From the NCBI GenBank assembly GCA_964474695.1, contig CAYYTK010000026.1, positions 1 to 64,000 of the forward strand: 64,000 bases of DNA. Reading direction: 5' to 3'. Under the pieces are notes generated by a model. It saw only the letters and a program-made list of their open reading frames with translations, was not told the origin of the DNA and made no database searches. The translations under genes and the position numbers were made by a program. Positions within the stretch are counted from its first letter, which is position 1; every line of letters starts with the position of its first letter. This stretch comes from DAOUBP01 sp964474695. GTDB taxonomy: Bacteria; Chloroflexota; Anaerolineae; CG2-30-64-16. Shown piece by piece: positions 7,720-14,786 of the stretch.

Positions 7720-8871
7720 ATGATCGCCAGAACCCTGACCGCCAAAATCGTCGCCCTGGCGCAGAAACTCCAGGTCATCACGCTCACCGGGCCGCGCCAG
7801 TCCGGCAAGACCACCCTTGTCCGCGCCGCCTTTCCGGCCATGCCTTACGTCTCCCTGGAGGACCCGGATATTCGCCAGTTTGCGCTGACCGATCCGCGCG
7901 GGTTTCTCGCCAACTACCCGGCCGGCGCGATTCTGGATGAAGTCCAGAATGCCCCCGACCTGTTTTCCTACCTCCAAAGACTGGTGGACGAGAACCGCTC
8001 GCTGCAGTTCATCCTCACCGGCTCGGTGAACTTCCTGTTGATGGAGAAGATCAGCCAGACCCTGGCGGGACGCACGGCCATGCTGCACCTGCTGCCGTTT
8101 TCCTTTGCCGAGCTAGAACCGGGGCCGGAGCAGTATGAAGACCTGATCTTCAAGGGGCGCTATCCGCGCATCTACGACCGCGACCTCGCGCCCGCCGATT
8201 TTTACCCATCTTACATCCAGACCTACGTCGAACGGGATGTGCGGCTGCTAAAAAACATCGGGGATATCAACGCCTTCATCCAGTTCACCCGCTTGTGCGC
8301 CGGCCGCATCGGGCAACTGCTTAACCTGGCCGGCCTGGCCAGCGATGCCGGCATCAGCCCGAACACGGCGCGGGCCTGGCTCTCCGTGTTGGAGAGCTCC
8401 TACGTTCTGTATCGGCTGCAACCCTACTACCGCAATTTCAGCAAACGGCTGGTGAAATCGCCCAAGCTCTATTTCTACGATACGGGCGTGGCTTGCTCGC
8501 TGCTGGGCATTCGCGATGCCAGCCAGGTCGGCTTGCACTACTTGAAAGGGGCGCTGTTTGAGAACCTGATCATCAATGAGTTCGTCAAGCGCAGTTTCAA
8601 CCGCGGGGAGGACAGCCCGCCGTATTTCTGGCAGGATAATCACGGCAAGGAGATTGACTGCCTGCTGTTGGCGGGTGAGCACGTTACGCCGGTTGAGATC
8701 AAAGCCGGCAAGACACTGTCCCCCAGCTACTTCGATAACCTCAGGTACTGGCGGACGCTGGCGGGCCTGCCGGAGGGGCAAGGCTATGTGGTCTACGGCG
8801 GGGAGCAGTCCCTGCAAACCAGCGGCGGTGCATTGGTCAGTTGGCGTCAACTGACGCGCATCCCGGATTAG
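7720..8871 (+). CDS. AAA_14/DUF4143 ATPase
   Basis: 383 residues from the ATG at 7720, after the promoter; the longer open frame upstream is non-coding or remnant DNA. The N-terminal AAA module has Walker A GPRQSGKTTLV, Walker B GAILDEVQNAPDLF and sensor ILTGSVNFLLM. A winged-helix-like middle (ARAWLSVLESSYVLYRLQPY) leads to the DUF4143 C-terminus with VEIKAGKTLSPSYFDNLRYW, a PD-(D/E)xK-like E-x-K motif. These proteins are widespread, often mobile, and of unknown function; defence or DNA-transaction roles are suggested only by the motif. Its own operator-rich promoter suggests tight control. Confidence 0.88.
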   Translation: MIARTLTAKIVALAQKLQVITLTGPRQSGKTTLVRAAFPAMPYVSLEDPDIRQFALTDPRGFLANYPAGAILDEVQNAPDLFSYLQRLVDENRSLQFILTGSVNFLLMEKISQTLAGRTAMLHLLPFSFAELEPGPEQYEDLIFKGRYPRIYDRDLAPADFYPSYIQTYVERDVRLLKNIGDINAFIQFTRLCAGRIGQLLNLAGLASDAGISPNTARAWLSVLESSYVLYRLQPYYRNFSKRLVKSPKLYFYDTGVACSLLGIRDASQVGLHYLKGALFENLIINEFVKRSFNRGEDSPPYFWQDNHGKEIDCLLLAGEHVTPVEIKAGKTLSPSYFDNLRYWRTLAGLPEGQGYVVYGGEQSLQTSGGALVSWRQLTRIPD

Positions 8872-9415
8872 CCGCGTGCGCTCACGCCTGGGCGCCGCCA
8901 GCGGTCGCCGGGCGCTTATGTTGGTATGATAGCATCCCAGCCCGCGCCAGCACAGTACCCTGCAGGCCGTGCGCGGCTGGTTTGCACAGGCGAGCGGAGA
9001 AGACGCGGCCGCCGCACAGCCCGTTGCGGCTGCCCCACCGCCGCAGTCTTGCGCTGCCCCAAGTGCGGCCAAGTCATGACCGTGGTCGCCACGTTGCGCC
9101 CCACCGCGCGCTGCCCACCGGCCACGGCAGAAAACTGAGCTGCCGCAGGTGCGTGACAACTCCAGACGTCGCCACTTCGTCGGCGCCGGTGCTGGGTGCT
9201 GTCCACGGCCTGGCTGGCGCCCAACCGGAGAGACCCAGTCGTCTTGATCCTGGCGCTACTCCCGATGCCAAAGCCCCCAAGCGACGCCAATTTTCACTTG
9301 ACGCACCTGTCATGCGGCGCGATAATGATTTTGTCACATCCGTTGTAGCATGCGGCCGGCGCAGCGGTGATTGTTTGAATCGCCATGTAGACGGTGCGTT
9401 CTACTTCCCGGCTTA
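8872..9415. other. Gap with transposase-like scrap, no intact gene
   Basis: No convincing intact gene. About 8950-9130 (+) carries STLQAVRGWFAQASGED in one frame and VLRCPKCGQVMTVVATLRP in another, resembling the C-terminal zinc-ribbon tail of a transposase (possibly IS91-like) with a frameshift. The remaining 280 bases up to the attC-like site show nothing I can assign; local base composition is mixed. Confidence 0.4.
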
Positions 9416-9541
9416 GTTCAACTTGAGATTATGTGGCGGCTTCCGCCTCGACCCAGCAGGTCTTGTCATCCATGGTGCGCCGGCTGGGTAACCTGGACCC
9501 GTTAACCACGGCGCGCCACATGAATCCTTAATTCGTTAGGC
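9416..9541 (+). other. Integron attC-like recombination site
   Basis: The 126-bp segment starts with GTTCAAC (fits RYYYAAC) and ends with GTTAGGC (fits GTTRRRY), the two outer core sites of an attC. The arms are imperfect inverted repeats: GATTATGTGGCG on the left pairs with CGCCACATGAATC on the right, and ACCCAGC (left) pairs with GCTGGGT (right). Core sites plus a long imperfect palindrome are the defining architecture of gene-cassette sites. No integrase gene is in the window and no second attC was found with confidence. Confidence 0.55.
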
Positions 9542-9663
9542 GCGCGGCTAGCAGAAGACTGGGACAACCAGCAGAATAACATACGGCTTGCCATCAATGC
9601 TACAGCGAGGCGCGATCGAATTTCGAGGTCATCTGACTGCCAATCAGAAGGAATAAGATAACC

Positions 9664-10170
9664 ATGTCTGGGGAATACTGGAACCGTCTAGCACAGATCA
9701 CAAAAGAGAATGAACTCAGATGGCAGGCCGCTGAGGCTGATGAGCGGCGGCGGTTGGCGGCTGAGGCAGAGCGGGCAAGACGGCAACGAGCAGGAGAAAA
9801 CACACAGAGGGAGCAAGCGAGACGCAAAGAAGAGGCGGAAGCCGCAAAACTAGAGAGTGTTGTTTCGCAGCTTATTCCTATACTGACGGATATAAGAATC
9901 CATTCTCCGGACATTATAAACGCCGCACATAGCCGTATCTCTAGAGAAAACCGCGCCACAGTTGCCCTTGAATGGGGAGACAAGCTACAGTTGACGCCCC
10001 GAGAGGAGAAAGTAGTTAATAGCAACAGAAGACCATTTTTCTTTTCTTGGGAGATCATCGTGCAAGACTACGCCCACATTGACTTTCGTATCACACTTGG
10101 CGATTATTACAAAGGTGGCGGCTATATAGATATGCAGGGAGACCCATACTATAAATACACGTCATCTTGA
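9664..10170 (+). CDS. Hypothetical coiled-coil protein, candidate gene cassette
   Basis: 168 residues. Residues about 10-70 are a charged helix rich in E/R/A (ADERRRLAAEAERARRQRAG), very likely a coiled coil. The remainder is mixed alpha/beta with WEIIVQDYAHIDFRITLGDY. I recognise no family. Base use is clearly more AT-rich than its neighbours (many AGA, ATA, TAT codons), pointing to recent transfer. It begins 122 bases after the GTTAGGC end of an attC-like site, the position of a gene-cassette ORF. It could interact with another coiled-coil protein or a membrane; nothing more can be said. Confidence 0.65.
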   Translation: MSGEYWNRLAQITKENELRWQAAEADERRRLAAEAERARRQRAGENTQREQARRKEEAEAAKLESVVSQLIPILTDIRIHSPDIINAAHSRISRENRATVALEWGDKLQLTPREEKVVNSNRRPFFFSWEIIVQDYAHIDFRITLGDYYKGGGYIDMQGDPYYKYTSS

Positions 10171-10542
10171 AGGGGACATTTTCGGCAGGGGGCCGCAGCG
10201 GTCAGATGCGTTTGGCGTGCGTTGGGGCCACGGGTCGGCCACGTTTCGCCGTCATGGGCGGCGGGTCTCGTTCGGTGGGGTTGGTGCTTAGGCGGGCCTA
10301 ACACTGGTGGCACCTGATGCCTGTTCGATGGTGGCCCATGCGTCTGGGACAAGCTGGGCGCGCTGATGCCGAGCGCTTTCGCCTGGGCGGTAGTGAAATA
10401 GCCCGCCTGCCAAATCGTGGGCGGCCCTGAATTGGGTGCAGCCCTCCGCCGGCCGCGCCGGCGAGTGCTCGTCAGCAAACCCCGGGTGACGCGCGACCGC
10501 GCTTGTCAAGAAACGCGCAAACACAAGGCGCGATCGTCGGCC
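10171..10542. other. Gap holding an AbiEi-like antitoxin scrap (minus strand, about 10340-10415)
   Basis: On the minus strand, IWQAGYFTTAQAKALGISAP resembles the N-terminal winged helix of AbiEi-type (type IV) antitoxins, but the frame then degenerates into Pro/Arg-rich sequence. A different frame ends with DAWATIEQASGATSVRPA. No intact gene is supported. A GCCTAAC heptamer at 10296-10302 matches an attC core site, but no pairing arm was found. Confidence 0.35.
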
Positions 10543-10848
10543 TCAGGCATCTCGGCCGTCGCGTGTAGTCCGCGCCGGCAGCTGCGGTGGCTCCACTGCG
10601 CCGGCGCCGCTGAGCTCCTGCCAGACGCGCCGGAAGAACTGGTAGATGCCCCGCGCCAGCGCGATGGCGCCCGAACGGGCCGGCTCCGGCAGTTGGTCTG
10701 TCCATATGGCCGCGGCCACGGATGGCAGCTTGATGGTTTTGGGCCGCCGCTTGCGCGGGCTGGCCGGCTTGGCCTCCTGTTTCTGCTCTTGCTCTTGCCG
10801 GCTCGCTGCCTTCCCGGCGGCGGTCGCGCGGTCCTCAGTTGTTGCCAT
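10543..10848 (-). CDS. Small basic hypothetical protein
   Basis: 101 residues from the ATG at 10848, preceded by GGGGGAG. The N-terminal third is low-complexity (Gln/Glu/Lys/Arg: RQEQEQKQEAKPASPRKRRP); the rest (AIWTDQLPEPARSGAIALAR, GIYQFFRRVWQELSG) is predicted helical. No family recognised. A good ribosome site and an uninterrupted frame support it. The MITE insertion lies only 36 bp upstream of its start and could have displaced its promoter. Confidence 0.5.
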   Translation of the reverse strand: MATTEDRATAAGKAASRQEQEQKQEAKPASPRKRRPKTIKLPSVAAAIWTDQLPEPARSGAIALARGIYQFFRRVWQELSGAGAVEPPQLPARTTRDGRDA

Positions 10849-10884
10849 CGACTCCCCCTTGCTTACAATTAGTGACCGGTCAGC

Positions 10885-11068
10885 GGGTGCGTCTTAAATT
10901 CGGGGCGCGAGCATCCTGAGCGGAGTCCCGCCGCGGTCCGCGGGACGTAGTCGAAGGATGCGGCCTTGCCGACGACCGCTCCGCACCCTTCGACTACGGT
11001 CGGCGAACTGATGCCGACCTCCGCTCAGGATGCTCCGCTGATTTCTGCCCCCAAGTTAAGACGCACCC
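10885..11068. mobile_element. MITE, 184 bp, with 9-bp target-site duplication
   Basis: Terminal inverted repeats GGGTGCGTCTTAA (10885-10897) and TTAAGACGCACCC (11056-11068) are perfect over 13 bp. The element is flanked by an exact 9-bp direct repeat CCGGTCAGC (10876-10884 and 11069-11077), the signature of transposition. It has no coding capacity. The interior holds two opposed copies of a CATCCTGAGCGGA / GTCGAAGGATG palindromic core that recurs near 33.3 kb. Presumably mobilised in trans by a transposase with matching ends, not present here. Confidence 0.85.
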
Positions 11069-11162
11069 CCGGTCAGCCTGTGGATTGACAAAGCTCCCCG
11101 GACTGGCGTACGCTCTAGCATAACCGTTCGTCTGACGCAAACTGGTTGCCAGGTACTCCGCG

Positions 11163-11200
11163 TTTACAGCTTTCTGCCAACATGGTAGAATAGCCATGTT
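11163..11200 (+). promoter_or_regulatory. Promoter whose -10 sits inside an operator palindrome
   Basis: -35 TTTACA (11163-11168), 17-bp spacer, -10 TAGAAT (11186-11191). The arms AACATGG (11179-11185) and CCATGTT (11194-11200) form a perfect 7-bp inverted repeat around the -10. A bound repressor would occlude the promoter. It drives the three-ORF unit beginning at 11224; autoregulation by one of its products, as in toxin-antitoxin operons, is an inference. Confidence 0.6.
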
Positions 11201-11223
11201 GTACTGAGATTATGGAGGAGCGC

Positions 11224-11298
11224 ATGGCTCCGGTCCTCGTGCGGGAGTATCGAGCCCGTTGGCAGGCGGTAAATCGTCGTGGAGTCGTGGTGAAATGA
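11224..11298 (+). CDS. 24-residue leader ORF, possibly a truncated gene
   Basis: A strong GGAGGAG site precedes the ATG at 11224. The peptide MAPVLVREYRARWQAVNRRG plus VVVK ends at a TGA that overlaps the next ATG (ATGA at 11295-11298). VREYRARWQAV looks like the N-terminus of a longer helical family, so this may be a deletion stub of a gene that now acts as a translational-coupling leader for the next gene, which has no good ribosome site of its own. Confidence 0.45.
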   Translation: MAPVLVREYRARWQAVNRRGVVVK

Positions 11299-11561
11299 CA
11301 GCGTTGTTCGCTGACACCGAATCGCAGGCTGAGCAGGTCCTCATTGGCCTATTGCGTGATGCGTCTATCGCGCGCAAGCTGGAGATGTTGGGACAGATGA
11401 ACGCGGCCGCCCGCCAGTTGGCGCTTCAAGGTTTGCGAGCGCGGCACCCTGAGGCGACCGAGGCGCAGTTGCAGCGCTATCTGGCGGACCTCTTGCTTGG
11501 GCCGGAGTTGGCTGCCCGCGTCTACGGCTCGCTCCCCTCGGAGGCGCGCGATGCTGCCTGA
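11295..11561 (+). CDS. Small helical partner protein of the nucleotidyltransferase
   Basis: 88 residues from the ATG at 11295, coupled by ATGA to the leader ORF; the in-frame ATG at 11259 has no better ribosome site. All-helical sequence: QAEQVLIGLLRDASIARKLE and GLRARHPEATEAQLQRYLAD, ending LLLGPELAARVYG. I recall small proteins of this type encoded directly before DUF6036/AbiEii-like nucleotidyltransferases. It overlaps the next gene by 11 bases, so the products are probably made in fixed ratio. The antitoxin/toxin assignment of the pair is not established. Confidence 0.7.
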   Translation: MTALFADTESQAEQVLIGLLRDASIARKLEMLGQMNAAARQLALQGLRARHPEATEAQLQRYLADLLLGPELAARVYGSLPSEARDAA

Positions 11562-12126
11562 GTCGATTGCCGTGACCCTGCAAGTGATCGATGCCTTGGA
11601 ACAGGTCGGCGCCACCTACGTGATCGGTGGGTCGCTGGCCAGCACGATCCATGGCGTGGTGCGCACTACGTTGGATACCGATATCGTCGCTGAGCTGAGC
11701 CTGCAGCAAGCACAGCCGTTTGCCGATCTCCTGGTAGGCGCGTTCTATCTGGATATTGACACCATCCGGCATGCGATCCGCCAACGCAGCAGCTTCAACC
11801 TGATCCACCTTGCTACCATGTTCAAGGTTGACATCTTCATTTCCAAGAACCGGCCGTTTGATCGGCAGCAATTGGGCCGGCGCCAGGCCTGGATCGTAGA
11901 TCCCAATTCGGGCCGCATGATCTATGTGACGACCGCGGAAGACACCGTTTTGACCAAGCTGGCGTGGTATCGTCTGGGAGATGAAATGTCCGACCGGCAG
12001 TGGCGTGATGTCCTGGGGGTGTTGGCCGTTCAGGGTGACCGGTTGGACCTGGCCTACATGCGCCAGTGGGCGGAGGCGCTTGATGTCAGCGATTTGCTCC
12101 AACGGGCATTGGGTGAGCTCATCTAA
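11551..12126 (+). CDS. Nucleotidyltransferase-fold protein (DUF6036/AbiEii-like)
   Basis: 191 residues from the ATG at 11551. The N-terminal part has the minimal nucleotidyltransferase signature: YVIGGSLASTIHG followed by the metal-binding Asp pair in TTLDTDIVAEL, with a later acidic strand in FKVDIFISKNRPFD. The C-terminal helical part (TKLAWYRLGDEMSDRQWRDV) is typical of the group. Related proteins serve as toxins (AbiEii) or as antitoxin-like AMPylators (MNT). The genetic layout, short coupled ORFs behind an operator-like palindrome, fits a toxin-antitoxin-like module, but this is inference. Confidence 0.78.
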   Translation: MLPESIAVTLQVIDALEQVGATYVIGGSLASTIHGVVRTTLDTDIVAELSLQQAQPFADLLVGAFYLDIDTIRHAIRQRSSFNLIHLATMFKVDIFISKNRPFDRQQLGRRQAWIVDPNSGRMIYVTTAEDTVLTKLAWYRLGDEMSDRQWRDVLGVLAVQGDRLDLAYMRQWAEALDVSDLLQRALGELI

Positions 12127-12188
12127 TCTTCCCGACTGCCTGCGGGCGTATCATCGGGTGCGTTGCTGGACCGGAGTTAATCACAAGC

Positions 12189-12767
12189 ATGAGAACGCGT
12201 TCTCGCTTGTATCTATTCGTGATTATCAGCTTGTGCATTGCTGGGTGCAGCCTCGGCAACACCGAGCGCCGCTCATCGGTGACTCAAGCGGATTGCACCT
12301 CTGCTGATCCCACGCTGAAGCCTTATTTTGATCCAGGCGGCCGCTATTGTCTGTTGTATCCGGCTCAGTTCACCATTGGCGATGAAGCTGCCGGGCGGGT
12401 TGGGTTCTACGGGCCGCCTCTTGATCAAACCATTGAACCGGTTCGAGGTGCACTCCTCGTCATGGCCGAGGGATCAACTGGCGGTCGGACTTTGATGCAA
12501 GTGGTGGATGATTTTGTGCCGCGAGAAGCTCACGCCGCATCACCCCAGATGCGCGAAACGTCCACCCTGGGTGGGCAACCGGCAGAAATCGTTAAAGGGG
12601 CCTTTGGGGAAAGGGGGGTGGTTGCATGGCAAGTCTTCGTCGTCCACGAGAATACGGTTTATCATCTATCGCTGTATCCGATGGATGACCGTTTTGCGCA
12701 GGCCAAGCCGGATGTGGAAGCCATCTGGCAAGCCGTTCAGCGTTCATTTACGTTTCTTTCCAGGTAA
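12189..12767 (+). CDS. Putative lipoprotein, unknown function
   Basis: 192 residues. A short basic N-terminus, a hydrophobic stretch and the lipobox LCIAGC (Cys about 20) indicate a lipid-anchored exported protein. The mature part (FDPGGRYCLLYPAQFTIGDE, then a strand-rich region ending IWQAVQRSFTFLSR) resembles the PsbP/DUF-type single domain fold found in Chloroflexota lipoproteins (a damage-like stretch ILYPAQF..), but I cannot name a family. It is separated from the preceding gene by 62 bases. Confidence 0.7.
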   Translation: MRTRSRLYLFVIISLCIAGCSLGNTERRSSVTQADCTSADPTLKPYFDPGGRYCLLYPAQFTIGDEAAGRVGFYGPPLDQTIEPVRGALLVMAEGSTGGRTLMQVVDDFVPREAHAASPQMRETSTLGGQPAEIVKGAFGERGVVAWQVFVVHENTVYHLSLYPMDDRFAQAKPDVEAIWQAVQRSFTFLSR

Positions 12768-12788
12768 GGACGAAACGACCACCTTGCC

Positions 12789-13196
12789 TCAGCAGGGCCG
12801 CCCGACTACCGGCAGGTCGGCGGCGTTCCAGGCGGTAAAGCCGCCGACCAGGCTCTTCACGTTGGTGTAGCCGAGCATCTGCAGGGCCATCAGCGCCATA
12901 GCGCTGCGGTAGCCGGTGCTACAGATAGCCACGATTTCCTGATCCTTGGCCGGCAGCCGGTCCAGGCTCTTGACGAGGTCGCGCAGGGGGATATTCACCG
13001 CACCTGCCAGCCCGCCGGTGCCGCAGACTTCCACTGATTCGCGCACGTCCAGGATGAACGGCCGGGTAGTGGCCATTTCCTCCTTCAAAGCCGTGGGCCG
13101 GATGGCGCAAAACCCCTGGGGCAGCGTGCTCAGATATCGGTCGAGGGTGGCCTGTTGCACAGCAGGCTGGTAACCTTCCATAGGCTTTACTTTCAT
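12789..13196 (-). CDS. Rhodanese-domain sulfurtransferase
   Basis: 135 residues: one rhodanese domain after a 30-residue N-terminal helix. ILDVRESVEVCGTGGLAGAV (the substrate loop), IPLRDLVKSLDRLP, and the active-site loop ICSTGYRSAMALMAL with the catalytic Cys. The CxxGxRS loop fits single-domain GlpE/PspE-like sulfurtransferases that move a persulfide sulfur. Upstream (13205-13260) is unusually AT-rich DNA with two direct ATACAAAT copies (read on the minus strand), probably its promoter. Convergent with the lipoprotein gene. Confidence 0.88.
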   Translation of the reverse strand: MKVKPMEGYQPAVQQATLDRYLSTLPQGFCAIRPTALKEEMATTRPFILDVRESVEVCGTGGLAGAVNIPLRDLVKSLDRLPAKDQEIVAICSTGYRSAMALMALQMLGYTNVKSLVGGFTAWNAADLPVVGRPC

Positions 13197-13318
13197 GCCA
13201 AACCTCTCTTTGATCCGTATTTGTATTTAATTTGTATAATATTTATCTATAAAATTCCGTAGCCTGACTTCCAATGGGCGGGCCGCAATCGCGCGATCAC
13301 AGACCGCCCGCAATCCAG

Positions 13319-13354
13319 TATTGGCCGCGGCGGGTGGAGTAGGCGTGGTATAAT
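13319..13354 (+). promoter_or_regulatory. Promoter-like stretch shared with the one before the C45 gene
   Basis: TATTGGCCGCGGCGG followed by GTGGTATAAT; the -10 TATAAT is at 13349-13354. About 28 of 36 positions match 15473-15509 in front of the C45 acyltransferase gene. It points to a short ORF stub at 13389. Confidence 0.45.
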
Positions 13355-13388
13355 AGGTCTATGGAAGCTGCGGAGGAGTGATGGCCGT

Positions 13389-13445
13389 ATGCCGTTTGAA
13401 GACGGCGAGCGAGTCTACTCCTTTCACTACCACGGAGGCACTTAG
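13389..13445 (+). pseudogene. 18-codon ORF stub
   Basis: MPFEDGERVYSFHYHGGT and a TAG, with GGAGGAG 10 bases upstream and a good -10. Too short to be a normal gene; the start context looks genuine, so it is probably the beginning of a deleted gene whose end was lost when the region was joined to the convergent membrane-protein gene. Resemblance to the start of the C45 gene (DRVHHFKG) is weak. Confidence 0.3.
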
Positions 13446-14230
13446 CCCCTCGATTCTGCTTCCATCCTGGTCCAGCGCTGCCACAAACCCGGCCAAACGA
13501 GAATGACGAGGAGGGCGAGGCAGGCGATCGGGCCCAGCGCGAACAGGGAGAAGCGGCCCAACTGCTGGGCGGTCGCGATCGTCAGCGGGATGCCGACCAC
13601 GAGCTCGGTCGTGGCCGCGGCAATGCCGAGAACGCGCATCCACTCCTTCGACTTCATCACGATCCCGACCGTGACGACCGCCCAGCCGATCATCGCCACC
13701 CAATGCAGGCGTTCCACCAACGTGAAGATCGGCGTTCCGATCGTGATCATGCGGCTGGTGCTGGCAACGCCGTTCATCCAGCAGAAGATATAGGCGACGC
13801 CAGTCAGCAATGAGAGCAGTGTCTGGCTCCAGGAAATCTTCCCCACAAGCTTCAGGAACAGGAAATAGAGCAGCAGGTACGGCCAGAAGAGCGGGAAGTA
13901 GATGGGCGGCAGACCGGCAGCCAGGAAGGGTACGTTGACGAACCAACTGCCCAGCAGCGCCAGGACCAATGCCACCTGCGTCACGAAGAAGGCCCAGCGC
14001 TGCTTGGTGAAGTATCCGTAGGCGCTGACGGCGAACAGAATGCCCGCCAGGATGCCGACATCGGCCATGAGGGGGTGGATGTACTTCAGCAGGATTTCGC
14101 AGCCCGGCTCAGCGGATTGCGTGTGCATGCCGATCTGATACCACTTCGTGAATAGTACGAAGTGTCCGATGATGCCCAGCAAGGCAGCGATCGAGGCCAG
14201 GATGCCTCCCAACATGTTCTTGTTCTTCAT
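13442..14230 (-). CDS. Polytopic membrane protein, unknown function
   Basis: 262 residues from the ATG at 14230, preceded by a perfect AAAGGAGGGG; the open frame extends 18 codons further without such a site. About eight hydrophobic helices, for example LGGILASIAALLGIIGHFVL, VALVLALLGSWFVNVPFLAA, WVAMIGWAVVTVGIVMKS and LGPIACLALLVILVWPGL. Conserved-looking polar loops (GMHTQSAEPGCEILL) face out. No family recognised. It follows the lipoprotein gene at 14254 by 23 bases and is probably cotranscribed with it. Confidence 0.78.
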   Translation of the reverse strand: MKNKNMLGGILASIAALLGIIGHFVLFTKWYQIGMHTQSAEPGCEILLKYIHPLMADVGILAGILFAVSAYGYFTKQRWAFFVTQVALVLALLGSWFVNVPFLAAGLPPIYFPLFWPYLLLYFLFLKLVGKISWSQTLLSLLTGVAYIFCWMNGVASTSRMITIGTPIFTLVERLHWVAMIGWAVVTVGIVMKSKEWMRVLGIAAATTELVVGIPLTIATAQQLGRFSLFALGPIACLALLVILVWPGLWQRWTRMEAESRG

Positions 14231-14253
14231 GATTCCCCTCCTTTGGGCGTTGG

Positions 14254-14682
14254 TTATGGCTCGGCGCTCTGGCCGGTGTGACATGAACAGCCTTTGTAAT
14301 AGGCCGTATCGTTGTGGTAAGCCACGTAGACTACCGTCCCGGGCTCCACGTTCAAGTTGCAGTTTTGCAGGAAAGTCGGGGTTTCCGCCCAGGGATAGAC
14401 CTGGACATTGCAGGTAACGTATACGGTCCCGCTCCAGGTGTCGTTACAGAGCGGGCCTTCAACGACCTTGTCGATTTGGACTTCCTTGCCTCCGATCTTC
14501 ATCAGAACAGGCGCGGGCGGCGGTCCGGGTGTAGCGGTGGGGAGCGCATCCGGCGGGATACCCAGTCGCGGGGGCGTGCCGGTCGCGGCAGGGCAGCCGG
14601 TTGTGGTTGAGCCGGTCGCGGTCGATCCGCAGGCCGCAAGCAAGAGCAACAGGATAACTGCTAAAGCGAATCGGGTTCTCAC
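14254..14682 (-). CDS. Cys-rich putative lipoprotein
   Basis: 142 residues from a GTG at 14682 with GGAGG five bases before it. Signal sequence VRTRFALAVILLLLLAACG has a lipobox ending at Cys about 18. A Thr/Pro/Gly-rich linker leads to a compact domain with five cysteines (EGPLCNDTWSGTVYVTCNV; FLQNCNLNVEPGTVVYVAY; YYKGCSCHTGQ). The strands and NxxPGT pattern suggest a cupredoxin-like or immunoglobulin-like fold; the CSCH segment is not a c-type haem motif (CxxCH). Likely partner of the downstream membrane protein. Confidence 0.68.
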   Translation of the reverse strand: MRTRFALAVILLLLLAACGSTATGSTTTGCPAATGTPPRLGIPPDALPTATPGPPPAPVLMKIGGKEVQIDKVVEGPLCNDTWSGTVYVTCNVQVYPWAETPTFLQNCNLNVEPGTVVYVAYHNDTAYYKGCSCHTGQSAEP

Positions 14683-14749
14683 CGCCACCTCCGGTACAGG
14701 AAATATATCACAACAGCCGTCAGAGGGTCTTTGCCTTAAGACAAGCCGA

Positions 14750-14779
14750 TTGACGCTGAATCCCCGGCCTTGATATAAT
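14750..14779 (+). promoter_or_regulatory. Sigma70-type promoter giving a leaderless mRNA
   Basis: -35 TTGACG (14750-14755), 18-bp spacer, -10 TATAAT (14774-14779). The ATG at 14787 lies seven bases after the -10, where transcription should start, so the regulator mRNA would be leaderless. An ATG at 14778 overlaps the -10 and cannot be the start if this promoter is used. Confidence 0.6.
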
Positions 14780-14786
14780 GGTTTGC

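Noticed and set aside
8926..9138. 70-codon ORF as an intact small zinc-ribbon protein
   Set aside because: Only the CPKCGQVM half looks natural; the first half matches family-like sequence in a different frame, so a frameshifted transposase tail is more likely.
10296..10302. GCCTAAC heptamer as a second attC core site closing a cassette
   Set aside because: No matching GTTRRRY site or pairing arm within 150 bp; it lies in a small TTAGGCGGGCCTAA palindrome and in a plausible minus-strand coding end, so the match is likely chance.
14254..14330. GCSCH as a c-type haem site in the Cys-rich lipoprotein
   Set aside because: Spacing is C-x-C-H rather than C-x-x-C-H.
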